From: Bacteroidales bacterium
GTDB lineage: Bacteria > Bacteroidota > Bacteroidia > Bacteroidales > UBA932
Direction of reading: 5' to 3'
Length of the DNA stretch: 62,890 bases
Assembly: GCA_024401745.1 (NCBI GenBank)
Contig: JAKSKK010000009.1
Span: 1-62,890 of the forward strand
Shown: piece after piece, positions 44,201 to 52,505 of the stretch
Layout of the letters: every line of letters begins with the position of its first letter
How positions within the stretch are numbered: the first letter of the stretch is position 1
Position numbers and translations under genes: made by a program
Notes under the pieces: model-generated
Told to the model about the DNA's origin: nothing
The model's database searches: none
The model's input: only the letters and a program-made list of their open reading frames with translations

Positions 44201-44282
44201 TGAACTCAGGCGCTGACAGGCAGAATACGCAGAGAGAGGCCAATGCAATCAGCCTGCCCTTCAAACATAAATGCTTTTTCAT
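41250..44282 (-). CDS. SusC/RagA-family TonB-dependent transporter, second pair
   Basis: 1010 residues. A rather long N-terminal signal region (to about residue 39, AYAQSQ) precedes the carboxypeptidase-D-like domain (KGSVKDSQGEPLIGAAVLLK), the SusC box EDVVVIGYGSLQRKDISSSI, and plug segments YVIDGVPGVDLSLV and SIDVLRDASATAIYGSKAANG; the barrel ends in FGVKVNF. It forms an outer-membrane import pair with the downstream susD. A good promoter precedes it (TTTG, 20 bases, TACCTTTG). This pair lacks the operator palindrome and enzymes of the pectin locus, so it is probably regulated separately. Confidence 0.95.
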   Translation of the reverse strand: MKKHLCLKGRLIALASLCVFCLSAPEFMPGTGYGMAYAQSQTVKGSVKDSQGEPLIGAAVLLKGQTQGVVTDMDGNFTISAAKGQVLEVSYIGYQTKEVTVDGSVLNVVLADDANFLEDVVVIGYGSLQRKDISSSITSVNANDFNKGSYTSPAELLQGKVPGLTITQDSDPNGSGSISLRGASSLREGAAMEPYYVIDGVPGVDLSLVAPDDIESIDVLRDASATAIYGSKAANGVIIVTTKKGKGEKASVTYNGYVSFEKPAKRLEMMSADDLRAYAKENNFTLPNDMGADTNWADEVLRTGFTHNHNLSLLGSTEKSQYSASINYRNKQGILPNAGMDMLSARSFIQTKCLNDRLELSANLNASVRNSSWLPSANGNGESVYQSLYYFSPLCPVTNPDGSWYDGTGVVSQNYNPVAMVNENNYRGKNKFIQGVIKGALTITDGLVWNVTASYQNHQNLYYGYDSIKSQLAASASKHGLAGRSETESEKKQLETWLSYDKTFAGVHKLDLMAGYSWEQSDNGDGFGLSAYNFYDDSLQYYNIGLANVIDTNDIYANLLSTLRMISFYGRVNYSYDSRYIFQATIRRDGSSAFGVNNRWGTFPSASFAWRAIQEEFMKNQNVLSDLKFRIGYGVSGNSLGFDAYTARETYGASGWFNYTDASDNTSRYRTIAATNNANPDLKWERTAMLNVGVDFGFFNNRLTGTIEYYDKETSDLIYWYPVSTNRYPYNTMTANVGNISNKGIELSINAVPVQTENFRWRTNFNISHNKNLVTKMSNDTYSVDYVNMGNPKVGGYSTTTVQRLQEGYPIGQFFVYEWAGYNDAGISIFNDYDENGKLVGTTSNPGEDDRVAKGSAQPAVSFGWNNDFSYKNWSLTAFFQGVAGNKVYNGPRDYFSSLTLVTTGKNALKSVMTEQKFTDSCSQCPSDRYLENGSFIRLASLQLAYNFGKIGNWVNNLQLYATGNNIFCITKYSGTDPEVNLGGLTPGIENQETRYPRTRSVLFGVKVNF

Positions 44283-44351
44283 TCTGAGATTAGTGGTTAA
44301 AATGTGATTATTTGGTTAAATGGGTTTCTGGTATGTGGTTGTAACTTGTAC

Positions 44352-44383
44352 CAAAGGTACCAGTTATCCCCTCCAGGGACAAA
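44352..44383 (-). promoter_or_regulatory. Promoter of the second susC-susD operon
   Basis: Complete Bacteroidota promoter on the minus strand: -33 TTTG (44383-44380), 20-base spacer, -7 TACCTTTG (44359-44352). The predicted leader is about 60 bases. This is the only promoter in the window with both elements at standard spacing. Confidence 0.72.
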
Positions 44384-44458
44384 TAAAGCGGGTTAAAAAA
44401 TGGTTAATTCCCCATTAAAATTGTGCATATTTGTATAAAAGAGTGCATTTTTGTTCAA

Positions 44459-46099
44459 ATGAGTGTATTGCTGACAATGCTGTGCCTGCTGGTCTCAGGC
44501 CTTGCGCATGAAAGGATAGCCTTTGTGCCTGACCCCCATATCATGGATGTGGAGGGTCACCCCGAACTTGTGAAGAGCCTTGACGAGGAAGTCCATTCCA
44601 CAAGGCTCTTCAACGAGAACATCTTTGCGTTCCGGGCCGCCCTTGACGACGTGGCTTCGCGAGGAATCAGGACCGTGGTCATTCCGGGAGACGTGACCGA
44701 CGACGGCCAACGGCTCAACCAGGAGGCCGCCAGTCGCATCCTTGAATACTATGAGCAGCACTATGGCATGAGGTTCTTCCTCACTCCGGGCAACCATGAC
44801 CCAAAGGCCCCTTTCGGGCGACATACAGGAAGCGCGTCGTTCCTGAAGCCCGACGGAAGCGTGCACCCCATATCCAGCGATCCGGGCATGATGCTCTACG
44901 GCTCGGATGTGAATCCCGACTTGTGGTCTGCCGGTCTTGAGGAGCAGGTGTCCTGCTATTCGGACTATGGTTACTTCCCTCGGGAGGACTACCTGTACTG
45001 GGAGACTCCGTTCTCGACATACACCCCCGACGATTACAGTTTCGGCGAGGCTCTTGCCCAAAGCGCGCCGGATGATCGCCTTTTCTGCTACTGTGACTCC
45101 ATCAGGGTGATGGACACAAGCTATCTCGTGGAACCTGTGGACGGGCTGTGGCTGCTGAGCATCGATTCAGGCGTGTTTCTCCCGGACGGCAAGGGTGGCT
45201 TCAAGGGCTCCAACCCGGGTTACAACTATACCCTCGGACATAAGCCGCATCTGCTTACGTGGGTGCGCAGGGTGTGCAGAGAGGCAGAAGAGCGTGGCAA
45301 GACGCTGATTGCTTTCAGCCATTATCCGCTCACCGACTTCAACAACGGCGCGTCCGAGTATCTGATACGCTCCTGGGGGCGCGACAAGTTCGACATCGAG
45401 CGCATACCATGCGCGGCTGTTTCGGATTCCATGGCTCTCTCCGGTCTGAAGCTCCATTTCGGCGGGCACATGCACATAAACAACACGGCTGTGTGGAAGG
45501 TGGGCGACGCTGTCCTCACGAATGTCCAGGTGCCGTCGGTGTCCGCGGCCATTCCGGCCTACAAGATCCTGACGCTTAAGAAGTCCGGTAAGTACAGGCT
45601 GGAGGATGTGATAGTCGAGGACGTCGAGGGCTTCGACTCGCTCTTCCCTCTATACAGGAAGGAGATGGAGCATGCCGGTTCCCGTGGCTCGCAGGTCAGC
45701 TGGTCACCGGTCATACTCGATTCCAGGAACTATGCGGAGTTCTGTGACCTTTATTTCCGCGACCTCGTGCGTCTTCGTTTCTGCAGGAATGACGTCCCCG
45801 AGATACTTCAGGAACAGATGCTGCCTTATACCGGTGCCGAGCTTCTGGCCAGGATAGACGCAGATGCCAGGATTTCCCGGGGCATGTCAAGCTGGACCGG
45901 ATACGACCTGATTCTGGACCTTTACCGATTCCATTACAGCGCCGACCTAGCCTGGCGCCTGGTTTCCCGCAGACGCGTAAGGCAGTACGAAAAACTCTTC
46001 GATGCCGCTCAGCGCAGCACCGAAGAGTCAGAGTTTATCAGCCAGATGCGGGATCTGGGGATGATCATGAATCTGTTTATTGACCAAGACGGCCGATAG
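44459..46099 (+). CDS. Secreted calcineurin-type metallophosphoesterase
   Basis: 546 residues from the ATG at 44459, which gives a hydrophobic signal (MSVLLTMLCLLVSGLAHE). Metal-binding motifs run in order: FVPDPHIMD (D-x-H), VIPGDVTDDG (GD), LTPGNHDPKAP (GNHD), AFSHYPL (His) and FGGHMHIN (GHxH). These define an extracytoplasmic metallophosphoesterase; the substrate is unknown. The C-terminal about 150 residues are helical and unassigned. It is divergent from the second susC gene, and its 3' end overlaps gltX by 23 bases. A weak -7-like CATTTTTG ends five bases before the ATG, so its transcript may also lack a leader. Confidence 0.88.
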   Translation: MSVLLTMLCLLVSGLAHERIAFVPDPHIMDVEGHPELVKSLDEEVHSTRLFNENIFAFRAALDDVASRGIRTVVIPGDVTDDGQRLNQEAASRILEYYEQHYGMRFFLTPGNHDPKAPFGRHTGSASFLKPDGSVHPISSDPGMMLYGSDVNPDLWSAGLEEQVSCYSDYGYFPREDYLYWETPFSTYTPDDYSFGEALAQSAPDDRLFCYCDSIRVMDTSYLVEPVDGLWLLSIDSGVFLPDGKGGFKGSNPGYNYTLGHKPHLLTWVRRVCREAEERGKTLIAFSHYPLTDFNNGASEYLIRSWGRDKFDIERIPCAAVSDSMALSGLKLHFGGHMHINNTAVWKVGDAVLTNVQVPSVSAAIPAYKILTLKKSGKYRLEDVIVEDVEGFDSLFPLYRKEMEHAGSRGSQVSWSPVILDSRNYAEFCDLYFRDLVRLRFCRNDVPEILQEQMLPYTGAELLARIDADARISRGMSSWTGYDLILDLYRFHYSADLAWRLVSRRRVRQYEKLFDAAQRSTEESEFISQMRDLGMIMNLFIDQDGR

Positions 46100-47735
46100 C
46101 GAACTCCCAGCGGGCGAGTGTCTGCTCGCGGCCGATGAAGTACATGATGTCGGCGATTCCGAGGCCGCTGGCCGCTCCGGAGAGCACCAGACGGGTGCAG
46201 TTCATCACCTTCCCCATAGGCATCTCGTGACCCTTGATGTATTCCTCGAGTGCGGTCTCGATGGCTTCCTTCTTCCAGTCTGCCACGGTCTCGCATACTG
46301 CCTTGCAGGCTTCGTGAGCTGCTGCAACTGCCTCCGGCTTCCAGAACTTGTCGACGTCCTTTGCGAGGAAAGGAGCGGTGAGGGTGTCGTCATATACCTT
46401 TGCCCTGGGATCGACGGGACGTGAAGGGTCGACGGGCTTCTCGCTGGCTGCACCGGCCTTGATGCCGTATTCCCCGAACTCTGCGGGAGCCACGAACAGG
46501 TATGATGCGATGGTCCAGAAGTCCTTCACGAAGGTAGCGCGCTCCTTGATGAGGGCTACGACTTCCACGAGCTTCGCGCCGTCGACGCTGATGCCCTTTG
46601 CCTCGAGCATGGGTGCGAATATGGCTGCGAGCTCCTCGTCGCTCTTCATGCGGAGGTACTCCTTGTTGAACCACTTTGCCTTCTCGGGGTTGAATTTTGC
46701 GCCTGACTTGCTCACCTTGTCAAGTGAGAAGGAAGCGATGAGCTCGTCCATGGTGAAGAGCTCCTGCTCGGTTCCGGGGTTCCAGCCGAGCATTGCGAGA
46801 AGGTTCACGAATGCGGGGGCAAAATAGCCGTCCTCGCGGTATCCGTGATATGTCTCGCCTTCAGAATTGAGCCAGTTGAGGGGGAATACGGGGAAGCCCA
46901 TCTTGTCGCCGTCGCGCTTGCTGAGCTTGCCGTTGCCAACGGGTTTGAGCAGCAGGGGAAGGTGTGCGAACTGCGGACGTTCCCAGCCGAATGCCTGATA
47001 GAGCAAGTAGTGCAGGGGAAGTGAGGGCAGCCATTCCTCGCCGCGGATGACCTCGGTGATCTCCATAAGGTGGTCGTCCACAATGTTTGCGAGGTGATAT
47101 GTGGGGAGCTCGTCGGCGCGTTTCCAGAGAACCTTGTCGTCAAGGGTGGAGGTGTTCACCTCGATGTGGCCGCGGATGAGGTCGTCCATTGCCACAACTG
47201 TGTCCTGGGGCATCTTGAAGCGGACGGTCCAGTCGGTGGTCTCCTCGAGAAGACGCTTGACTTCGTCGTCGGGAAGGACCAGCGAGTTGCGCAGGCCCTG
47301 ACGGCTCTCGGCATTGTAGATGAATGTCTTGCCTTCTGCCTCGGCTGCAGCGCGGGCTGCTTCCAGAGCCTCTGAAGAGTCGAATGCATAGTATGCCCAG
47401 CCAGCCTCGATGAGCTGCTCTGCGTATGCGCGATAGATGGCACGCCTCTGGCTCTGGCGGTAGGGTGCGTGGGGATGCTTCTCAGAAGCGGTCTCCACAA
47501 CCTTTCCGTTCTCGTCTACACCCTCGTCGGGTATGATGCCGCACCAGTTCAGTGCTTCGATTATGTACTGCTCTGCGCCGGGAACGAACCTGTGCGAGTC
47601 GGTGTCCTCGATTCTGATGATGAAGTCACCGCCTTTCTGCTTGGCGTACAGATAGTTGTAAAGTGCGGTACGGACGCCGCCCATATGCAGGGGCCCGGTA
47701 GGAGAGGGGGCGAATCTTACTCTTGTGCGTTTCAT
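46077..47735 (-). CDS. gltX: Glutamyl-tRNA synthetase
   Basis: 552 residues from the ATG at 47735; longer versions in frame would enter ftsZ. Class I signature HIGH appears as APSPTGPLHMGG, and KMSKS as GKLSKRDGDK. It charges tRNA-Glu and is longer than the E. coli enzyme (about 470), largely in the C-terminal anticodon-binding half. It lies one base after the ftsZ stop and reads as the last gene of the division cluster, an unusual but possibly lineage-specific arrangement. Its end overlaps the convergent metallophosphoesterase gene. Confidence 0.95.
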   Translation of the reverse strand: MKRTRVRFAPSPTGPLHMGGVRTALYNYLYAKQKGGDFIIRIEDTDSHRFVPGAEQYIIEALNWCGIIPDEGVDENGKVVETASEKHPHAPYRQSQRRAIYRAYAEQLIEAGWAYYAFDSSEALEAARAAAEAEGKTFIYNAESRQGLRNSLVLPDDEVKRLLEETTDWTVRFKMPQDTVVAMDDLIRGHIEVNTSTLDDKVLWKRADELPTYHLANIVDDHLMEITEVIRGEEWLPSLPLHYLLYQAFGWERPQFAHLPLLLKPVGNGKLSKRDGDKMGFPVFPLNWLNSEGETYHGYREDGYFAPAFVNLLAMLGWNPGTEQELFTMDELIASFSLDKVSKSGAKFNPEKAKWFNKEYLRMKSDEELAAIFAPMLEAKGISVDGAKLVEVVALIKERATFVKDFWTIASYLFVAPAEFGEYGIKAGAASEKPVDPSRPVDPRAKVYDDTLTAPFLAKDVDKFWKPEAVAAAHEACKAVCETVADWKKEAIETALEEYIKGHEMPMGKVMNCTRLVLSGAASGLGIADIMYFIGREQTLARWEFAIGRLGQ

Positions 47736-47736
47736 T

Positions 47737-48972
47737 TTATTTCCTTCTGATTGCTGGTGTGTTCTTGAGTGCTGCCATGTCCTGGCTGTCGTCGACGAGC
47801 AGGGTGGGACGCTTGTCGAGGTCATAGTGGAATGCCCTCTGGTTGTCCTTGCTGCTGAAGCCTACTCTGGTGCCGCTGGGTGTCTCGTGCAGCTGCACGC
47901 CTTCCCTGCGGGAAGTATCGGCCTTGTCGTATACGAAGTTGCGGGTGATCATGATGTAGTCTCCCATCTCGGGGGTGGGACCGATCACATCCTTGAACTT
48001 CAGGCCTGTGACTATCGATGTGATGTGGATGTTGTCGCCTATCTCGGGGTCGTCGTCCCAGATGAGGCCGCGCTTGAAGTTGTTGGCTCCTCCGGTGAAC
48101 TCGTCGATCTTGCGGTTTATCTCGTTCATGTCGTCCATTGTGAGGCCCTTCTCGTTGCGGCCTCCCGTGATGTTCACGAGAACGTTCTTGGCTGTCTTGA
48201 GGTCGAAGTCATTCAGCAGGGGAGACTTGAATGCCTGGTTGACGGCATCCTCGATGCGGTTCTTGCCGCTGCCTGAGCCGTAGCCCATCAGCGCCATGCC
48301 GCTGTCCTTCATCATGGTCTTCACATCCTCGAAGTCCACGTTGATGTAGCCGGGCTTCTGGATTATCTCGATGATGCCTCGTACTGCGGTCGAGAGCACC
48401 TCGTCTGCCTTGGGGAATGCATCGTGGATGAGCAGGGCTCCGTAATACTCGTACAGCTTCTCGTTGTTGATGATGAGCAGAGAGTCCACGTTGCGCTCAA
48501 GCTCGTGAATGCCCTCGATGGCGCGTGTGAGAGCCTTGTTTCCCTCGTTCTTGAAGGGGAGCGTCACTACTGCCACGGTGAGAATTCCGCGGTCCTTCGC
48601 CATCTTGGCGATCACGGGTGCGGCTCCTGTACCTGTGCCGCCGCCCATTCCTGCGGTGATGAACAGCATCTGGGTGTTGGTGTTCATCACGATGCGCTCT
48701 ATCTCGGACTGTGACTCCAGAGCCGCGTTGCGTCCTTTTATGGGATCGGTTCCTGCGCCGAGGCCATGGCCCATCTGTATCTTTGTCTGTACGGGCGAAT
48801 TGACAAGGGCCATGGAGTCGGTGTTGCAGACTACGAAGCTGCATCCGCTGATGCCCTCGCGGAACATGTTGTTGACTGCGTTGCAGCCGCCACCGCCCAC
48901 GCCAATGACCTTGATTATCTCTTCTGAGGGTGCCCAGTTCCTGGGTGCCAGTATATCGGTAATCTCTTCCAT
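47737..48972 (-). CDS. ftsZ: Cell division GTPase FtsZ
   Basis: 411 residues. The tubulin signature GGGTGTGAAPVIAK is near residue 110, with the N-terminal nucleotide loop KVIGVGGGGCNAVNNM. The synergy-loop NVDFEDVKTMM and a C-terminal conserved peptide (ALKNTPAIRRK), used to bind FtsA, are intact. It forms the cytokinetic ring. It follows ftsA by 12 bases and precedes gltX by one. Normal length for Bacteroidota, without the long C-terminal linker seen in some relatives. Confidence 0.97.
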   Translation of the reverse strand: MEEITDILAPRNWAPSEEIIKVIGVGGGGCNAVNNMFREGISGCSFVVCNTDSMALVNSPVQTKIQMGHGLGAGTDPIKGRNAALESQSEIERIVMNTNTQMLFITAGMGGGTGTGAAPVIAKMAKDRGILTVAVVTLPFKNEGNKALTRAIEGIHELERNVDSLLIINNEKLYEYYGALLIHDAFPKADEVLSTAVRGIIEIIQKPGYINVDFEDVKTMMKDSGMALMGYGSGSGKNRIEDAVNQAFKSPLLNDFDLKTAKNVLVNITGGRNEKGLTMDDMNEINRKIDEFTGGANNFKRGLIWDDDPEIGDNIHITSIVTGLKFKDVIGPTPEMGDYIMITRNFVYDKADTSRREGVQLHETPSGTRVGFSSKDNQRAFHYDLDKRPTLLVDDSQDMAALKNTPAIRRK

Positions 48973-48984
48973 GATTCTGTCCTG

Positions 48985-50436
48985 TTAGTTAAGTCCGTCA
49001 TAAAGTCCACCTATGGTGTCGTCGAACACCTTGCCGAGCTTGGTCCCGATGGAACTGCTTATCTTCTTGCCCCACTGAATGTTGAGTGACTTGTGCTCCT
49101 TCTTGGGCTTGGGCTCTTTCTTCGGCTTCTGCGGCACTACCTTGTTCGCCGTCTCGTCGAAGATGGTGCCCTCGTAGCTCTCGACCTCCTGTACGGGTTC
49201 TTCCTCGATGAGCCTGGTCTCCTCTTCCTCGACCTCCACGGGTTCAGTGGTGCAGTTGAGAAGCTGGTCCTGCTTTGCGGTGAGGATGAGTCCTATGGAT
49301 GCTGCTGCTGAAGGGTCGCAGATGTCGGGGCAGCCTTCTGCGCTGAACATGTGTGACCTGGGATAGCCTATGCGTACCTTGTAGCCCGACATCTCCTTGA
49401 CGAGGTTTGCGAAGTTTGCGAGGTTTGCGCATCCTCCGGTCACGACCACGCCGCTGCGCAGGCGGTCAGCGTATCCGCTTTCCTGAATCTGGAACAGCAC
49501 GGCGTCGATTATCTCCTTTGCGCGTGCGGTGATTATCTCAGACAGATACTTGACGGGAAGGTGCTCGTATGCGCCTGTCTCCTCGTCGTTGATCTGCAGT
49601 ATCTTCTCGCTCATGTTGAGCAGCTTCTCGGGCATGCAGGCGCCGAAGGCGAGCTTGATGTTCTCGGCCAGTTCGCGTTTGAAGCTGCCCTCGTACTTGA
49701 TGTCGGTGGTGATGCTCTCACCGCCGAAGGGGATGGCACCGTAGAAGCGCAGTATCCTTCCCTGGTAGATGGTGAGGGAGGTCACGCCGCCGCCAACCTC
49801 GATGAGTGCCACGCCGTTGTCCCTCTCCTCGTCGGTGAGGACTGCGTTTGCCGTGGCATGGGGCATGAATATCTTCTTTGCGGGAGCCACGCCGAGGGAG
49901 TTCAGCACGATCTCTATGTTCTTGACCGACTTCTTGGAGCCGACGAAGATGCGGAAATTGCCTTCCAGCGTGTCTGCAACAGAACCCACGACGTCCCTTT
50001 CGGGCTGCTGGATAAGGTCGTCGGCATTGAACGACTGTGCCACTGCGCCGTAGATCTCCTCCTTCGACGCGTCGTCGAGGGGATAGGTCTCCAGTGCGAT
50101 GCTCTTGAGCGCATCAATCTCCTCCTGGGAGATGCAGGTGTTCGGATCGACCCTTTGGAGGGTGGCGCTGGCCGTCTCCTGGTGCACTGCATAGCGGGGA
50201 AGGCCTACGACTACCTGCAGAATCTTGATTCCGAGTTCGTTCTCAGCTTCCTTGAGGGCCGCGCTCACCGGCTTGGAGGCGCGCAAGGGGTTGAACACAT
50301 TGCTGTCGTTCACGCCGTCGGAGGGCGTCTCCTTGTAGTAGATGATCTGGACGTTCTCTCCCGTGACCTTGGCCACGGTCATGGCAATCTTGGTCGATCC
50401 CAGATCAACAGCTGCTATATATCTGTCCTGCTGCAT
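48985..50436 (-). CDS. ftsA: Cell division protein FtsA
   Basis: 483 residues, an actin-like ATPase that anchors FtsZ to the membrane. The phosphate-1 motif is AVDLGSTKIAMTVAK; phosphate-2 appears as ALIEVGGGVTSLTIY, and the adenosine motif as GVVVTGGCANL. After residue 385 there is a charged Glu/Lys/Pro-rich linker (EEEETRLIEEEP, KPKKEPKPKKEH) and a C-terminal amphipathic helix likely to bind membrane. The start overlaps the ftsQ end by 22 bases. Confidence 0.96.
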   Translation of the reverse strand: MQQDRYIAAVDLGSTKIAMTVAKVTGENVQIIYYKETPSDGVNDSNVFNPLRASKPVSAALKEAENELGIKILQVVVGLPRYAVHQETASATLQRVDPNTCISQEEIDALKSIALETYPLDDASKEEIYGAVAQSFNADDLIQQPERDVVGSVADTLEGNFRIFVGSKKSVKNIEIVLNSLGVAPAKKIFMPHATANAVLTDEERDNGVALIEVGGGVTSLTIYQGRILRFYGAIPFGGESITTDIKYEGSFKRELAENIKLAFGACMPEKLLNMSEKILQINDEETGAYEHLPVKYLSEIITARAKEIIDAVLFQIQESGYADRLRSGVVVTGGCANLANFANLVKEMSGYKVRIGYPRSHMFSAEGCPDICDPSAAASIGLILTAKQDQLLNCTTEPVEVEEEETRLIEEEPVQEVESYEGTIFDETANKVVPQKPKKEPKPKKEHKSLNIQWGKKISSSIGTKLGKVFDDTIGGLYDGLN

Positions 50437-51155
50437 ATTATTTGTTTGTTATATTTCACGTTAATCTTCCTGTAGTATCCGTCTCCCTTGTAAGGAAGGA
50501 TGTGGGAGTAGTACTTGGCGAGTCTCCAGAACTTCTGCTCCACGTCGGTTGGGGTTCCGAACAGGATCTTTTCCCCTCCTTCGGCAGAGGTGAGTATGAT
50601 CTCGCCGCCGTCGGTGGCCCTGATCGAGCTTATCCTCTTGTCCCAATAGTGTGACTGCATGTAGTCGAGCATGGCTGTCACCTGCTGTACCCATTCCTTG
50701 TCTGTAGGTATCACGCCCGTGATCTCGGGTACGTGGGCTATGAAGCCGTTCTGCAGGGGGAAGAGGTCCCCGCGGTCGTCGGCATACACGCTCTGGCCGT
50801 CCTTCGTGAAGCGGGCGAGCGGCTGGCGCCTTGAAATCAGGAGGTGCAGCAGGCCGTCGTCGGTAGTCCATGCCTCGCAGGTCTTGATTGCGCTCTGCTC
50901 CTCGAGTATCCCTTCTATCCTGGCGAGGCCCATGCTGTCGAGCCTCTGGCCTATGTAGCTGCCGTACAGTCTTTCCACGCACATGCGCACGTCCTCCTCG
51001 TTCACGAACTCCAGCGAGTCTGCGAACTTCACGTCGATTCCGCCGCAGGTGAGCATGCTGCGGGAACTGTTGCCAATGCTGGCTATCAGTGCCACTATCA
51101 GCACGAACATCAGCACGAATGCCAGTGTGATGAGGTGTCGTACGCGAGCTTTCAT
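50415..51155 (-). CDS. ftsQ: Cell division protein FtsQ
   Basis: 246 residues: a short cytoplasmic N-terminus, one membrane helix (about 8-28) and a periplasmic part with a POTRA-like start (VKFADSLEFVNEEDVRMCVE) and beta domain. The sequence is weakly conserved, as usual for FtsQ; identification relies on topology and its place between murC and ftsA. It links the FtsL/PBP side of the divisome to the ring. Confidence 0.88.
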   Translation of the reverse strand: MKARVRHLITLAFVLMFVLIVALIASIGNSSRSMLTCGGIDVKFADSLEFVNEEDVRMCVERLYGSYIGQRLDSMGLARIEGILEEQSAIKTCEAWTTDDGLLHLLISRRQPLARFTKDGQSVYADDRGDLFPLQNGFIAHVPEITGVIPTDKEWVQQVTAMLDYMQSHYWDKRISSIRATDGGEIILTSAEGGEKILFGTPTDVEQKFWRLAKYYSHILPYKGDGYYRKINVKYNKQIICSRTDI

Positions 51156-51158
51156 GTC

Positions 51159-52505
51159 CTATCTCTTTTCAAGCATTTCCCTGATGGGGGCTATGAATCT
51201 GTCGATGTTGCCGGCTCCGAAGGTCACGAGCACGTCGAGGTCCTCCTTCCCGAGGTAGTCCATGAGCTCTTCCTTGGGGAGCATCACCTTCTCGGGGGCG
51301 GTCACGTCCTTGAATATGATTTCGGAGGTCACACCCTCGATGGGGAGTTCCCTTGCGGGGTAGATGTCGAGGAGTATGAGTTTGTCCACTCCGCTGAGGG
51401 CCTCTGCGAACTCATGCGCGAAGTCCCTGGTGCGGGTGTAGAGGTGCGGCTGGAACACTGCAGTGATCCTGCGTCCGGGGAAGATGTCCCTGATGCTGGA
51501 GATGGCGCTGGCCAGCTCTGCTGGATGGTGTGCGTAGTCGTCGATGTAGGCGAGGCCGGGCTTGTTGACGTGCTCGTCGAGGCGGCGCTGCGCTCCCTGG
51601 TATGTGCCTATGGCATGGCGTATCTTCTGCGCGTCGGTGCCGTAGCAGAGGCATATTGCGGCGGCTGCGATGCTGTTCTCGACGTTCACCCAGCCGAGGG
51701 TGCCCACGCGGATGTCCTTCAGGACTCCTGCGGGGTATACGAGGTCGTAGGTGTAGTGGCCGTCAGCGCTCAGCCTGAGGTTGGTGCTGTGGATGTCGGC
51801 GCGCTCGTCGTCGAAATGGTAGGTGTATATCCTGGCGCTGATCTGGTCCTGGCTGATGGGGCATCCGTACTTGAGGATGAGGGTCTCGCTGATCTGTGAG
51901 GCGAATTCGCGGAATGCCTCCTGCACGTGGGCCAGGTCGCCGTAGATGTCGAGGTGGTCGGCATCCATCGCGGTGATGGCTGCGATTGCGGGATGCAGCT
52001 GCAGGAAGGAACGGTCGAACTCGTCGGCTTCGGCAACCACGGTGGGCGTCTTGCTCATGAGCATGTTGGTGCCGTAGTTCTTGGAGATTCCTCCGAGGAA
52101 GGCCGAGCATCCGGTTCTGGCCTCGGTGAGTATGTGCGCAACCAGAGTGCTGGTCGTGGTCTTTCCGTGCGTGCCGGCCACTGCAAGGCAGGTCTGGCCC
52201 TTGGTTATCTCTCCGAGGGCGAGGCTGCGCTTAACCACGCGGTAGCCGTTCTCCTTGACGAAGCAGAGCTCGCCGAGTTCGGCGGGGATGGCGGGAGTAT
52301 ATATGACGAGAGTCTCGTCCTTGTCGGCAGGGATGAGGTCGGGGCGGTCTTCGTAATGGACCTGAATGCCCTCTGACTCAAGCTTTGCGGTCAGCTCGCT
52401 GGGGGTGCGGTCGTATCCGGCCACGTTCAGTCCCTTGAACTTGAAATATCTGGCGATGGCACTCATGCCTATGCCGCCGATTCCTATGAAATATACGTTC
52501 GTCAT
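51159..52505 (-). CDS. murC: UDP-N-acetylmuramate--L-alanine ligase
   Basis: 448 residues. The Rossmann-like start (YFIGIGGIGMSAIARYF), ATP loop GTHGKTTTSTLVAHI and C-terminal DDYAHHPAEL motif identify MurC, which adds the first amino acid to UDP-MurNAc. Its first codon overlaps the murG stop by four bases, and ftsQ follows three bases after its stop. Confidence 0.97.
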   Translation of the reverse strand: MTNVYFIGIGGIGMSAIARYFKFKGLNVAGYDRTPSELTAKLESEGIQVHYEDRPDLIPADKDETLVIYTPAIPAELGELCFVKENGYRVVKRSLALGEITKGQTCLAVAGTHGKTTTSTLVAHILTEARTGCSAFLGGISKNYGTNMLMSKTPTVVAEADEFDRSFLQLHPAIAAITAMDADHLDIYGDLAHVQEAFREFASQISETLILKYGCPISQDQISARIYTYHFDDERADIHSTNLRLSADGHYTYDLVYPAGVLKDIRVGTLGWVNVENSIAAAAICLCYGTDAQKIRHAIGTYQGAQRRLDEHVNKPGLAYIDDYAHHPAELASAISSIRDIFPGRRITAVFQPHLYTRTRDFAHEFAEALSGVDKLILLDIYPARELPIEGVTSEIIFKDVTAPEKVMLPKEELMDYLGKEDLDVLVTFGAGNIDRFIAPIREMLEKR

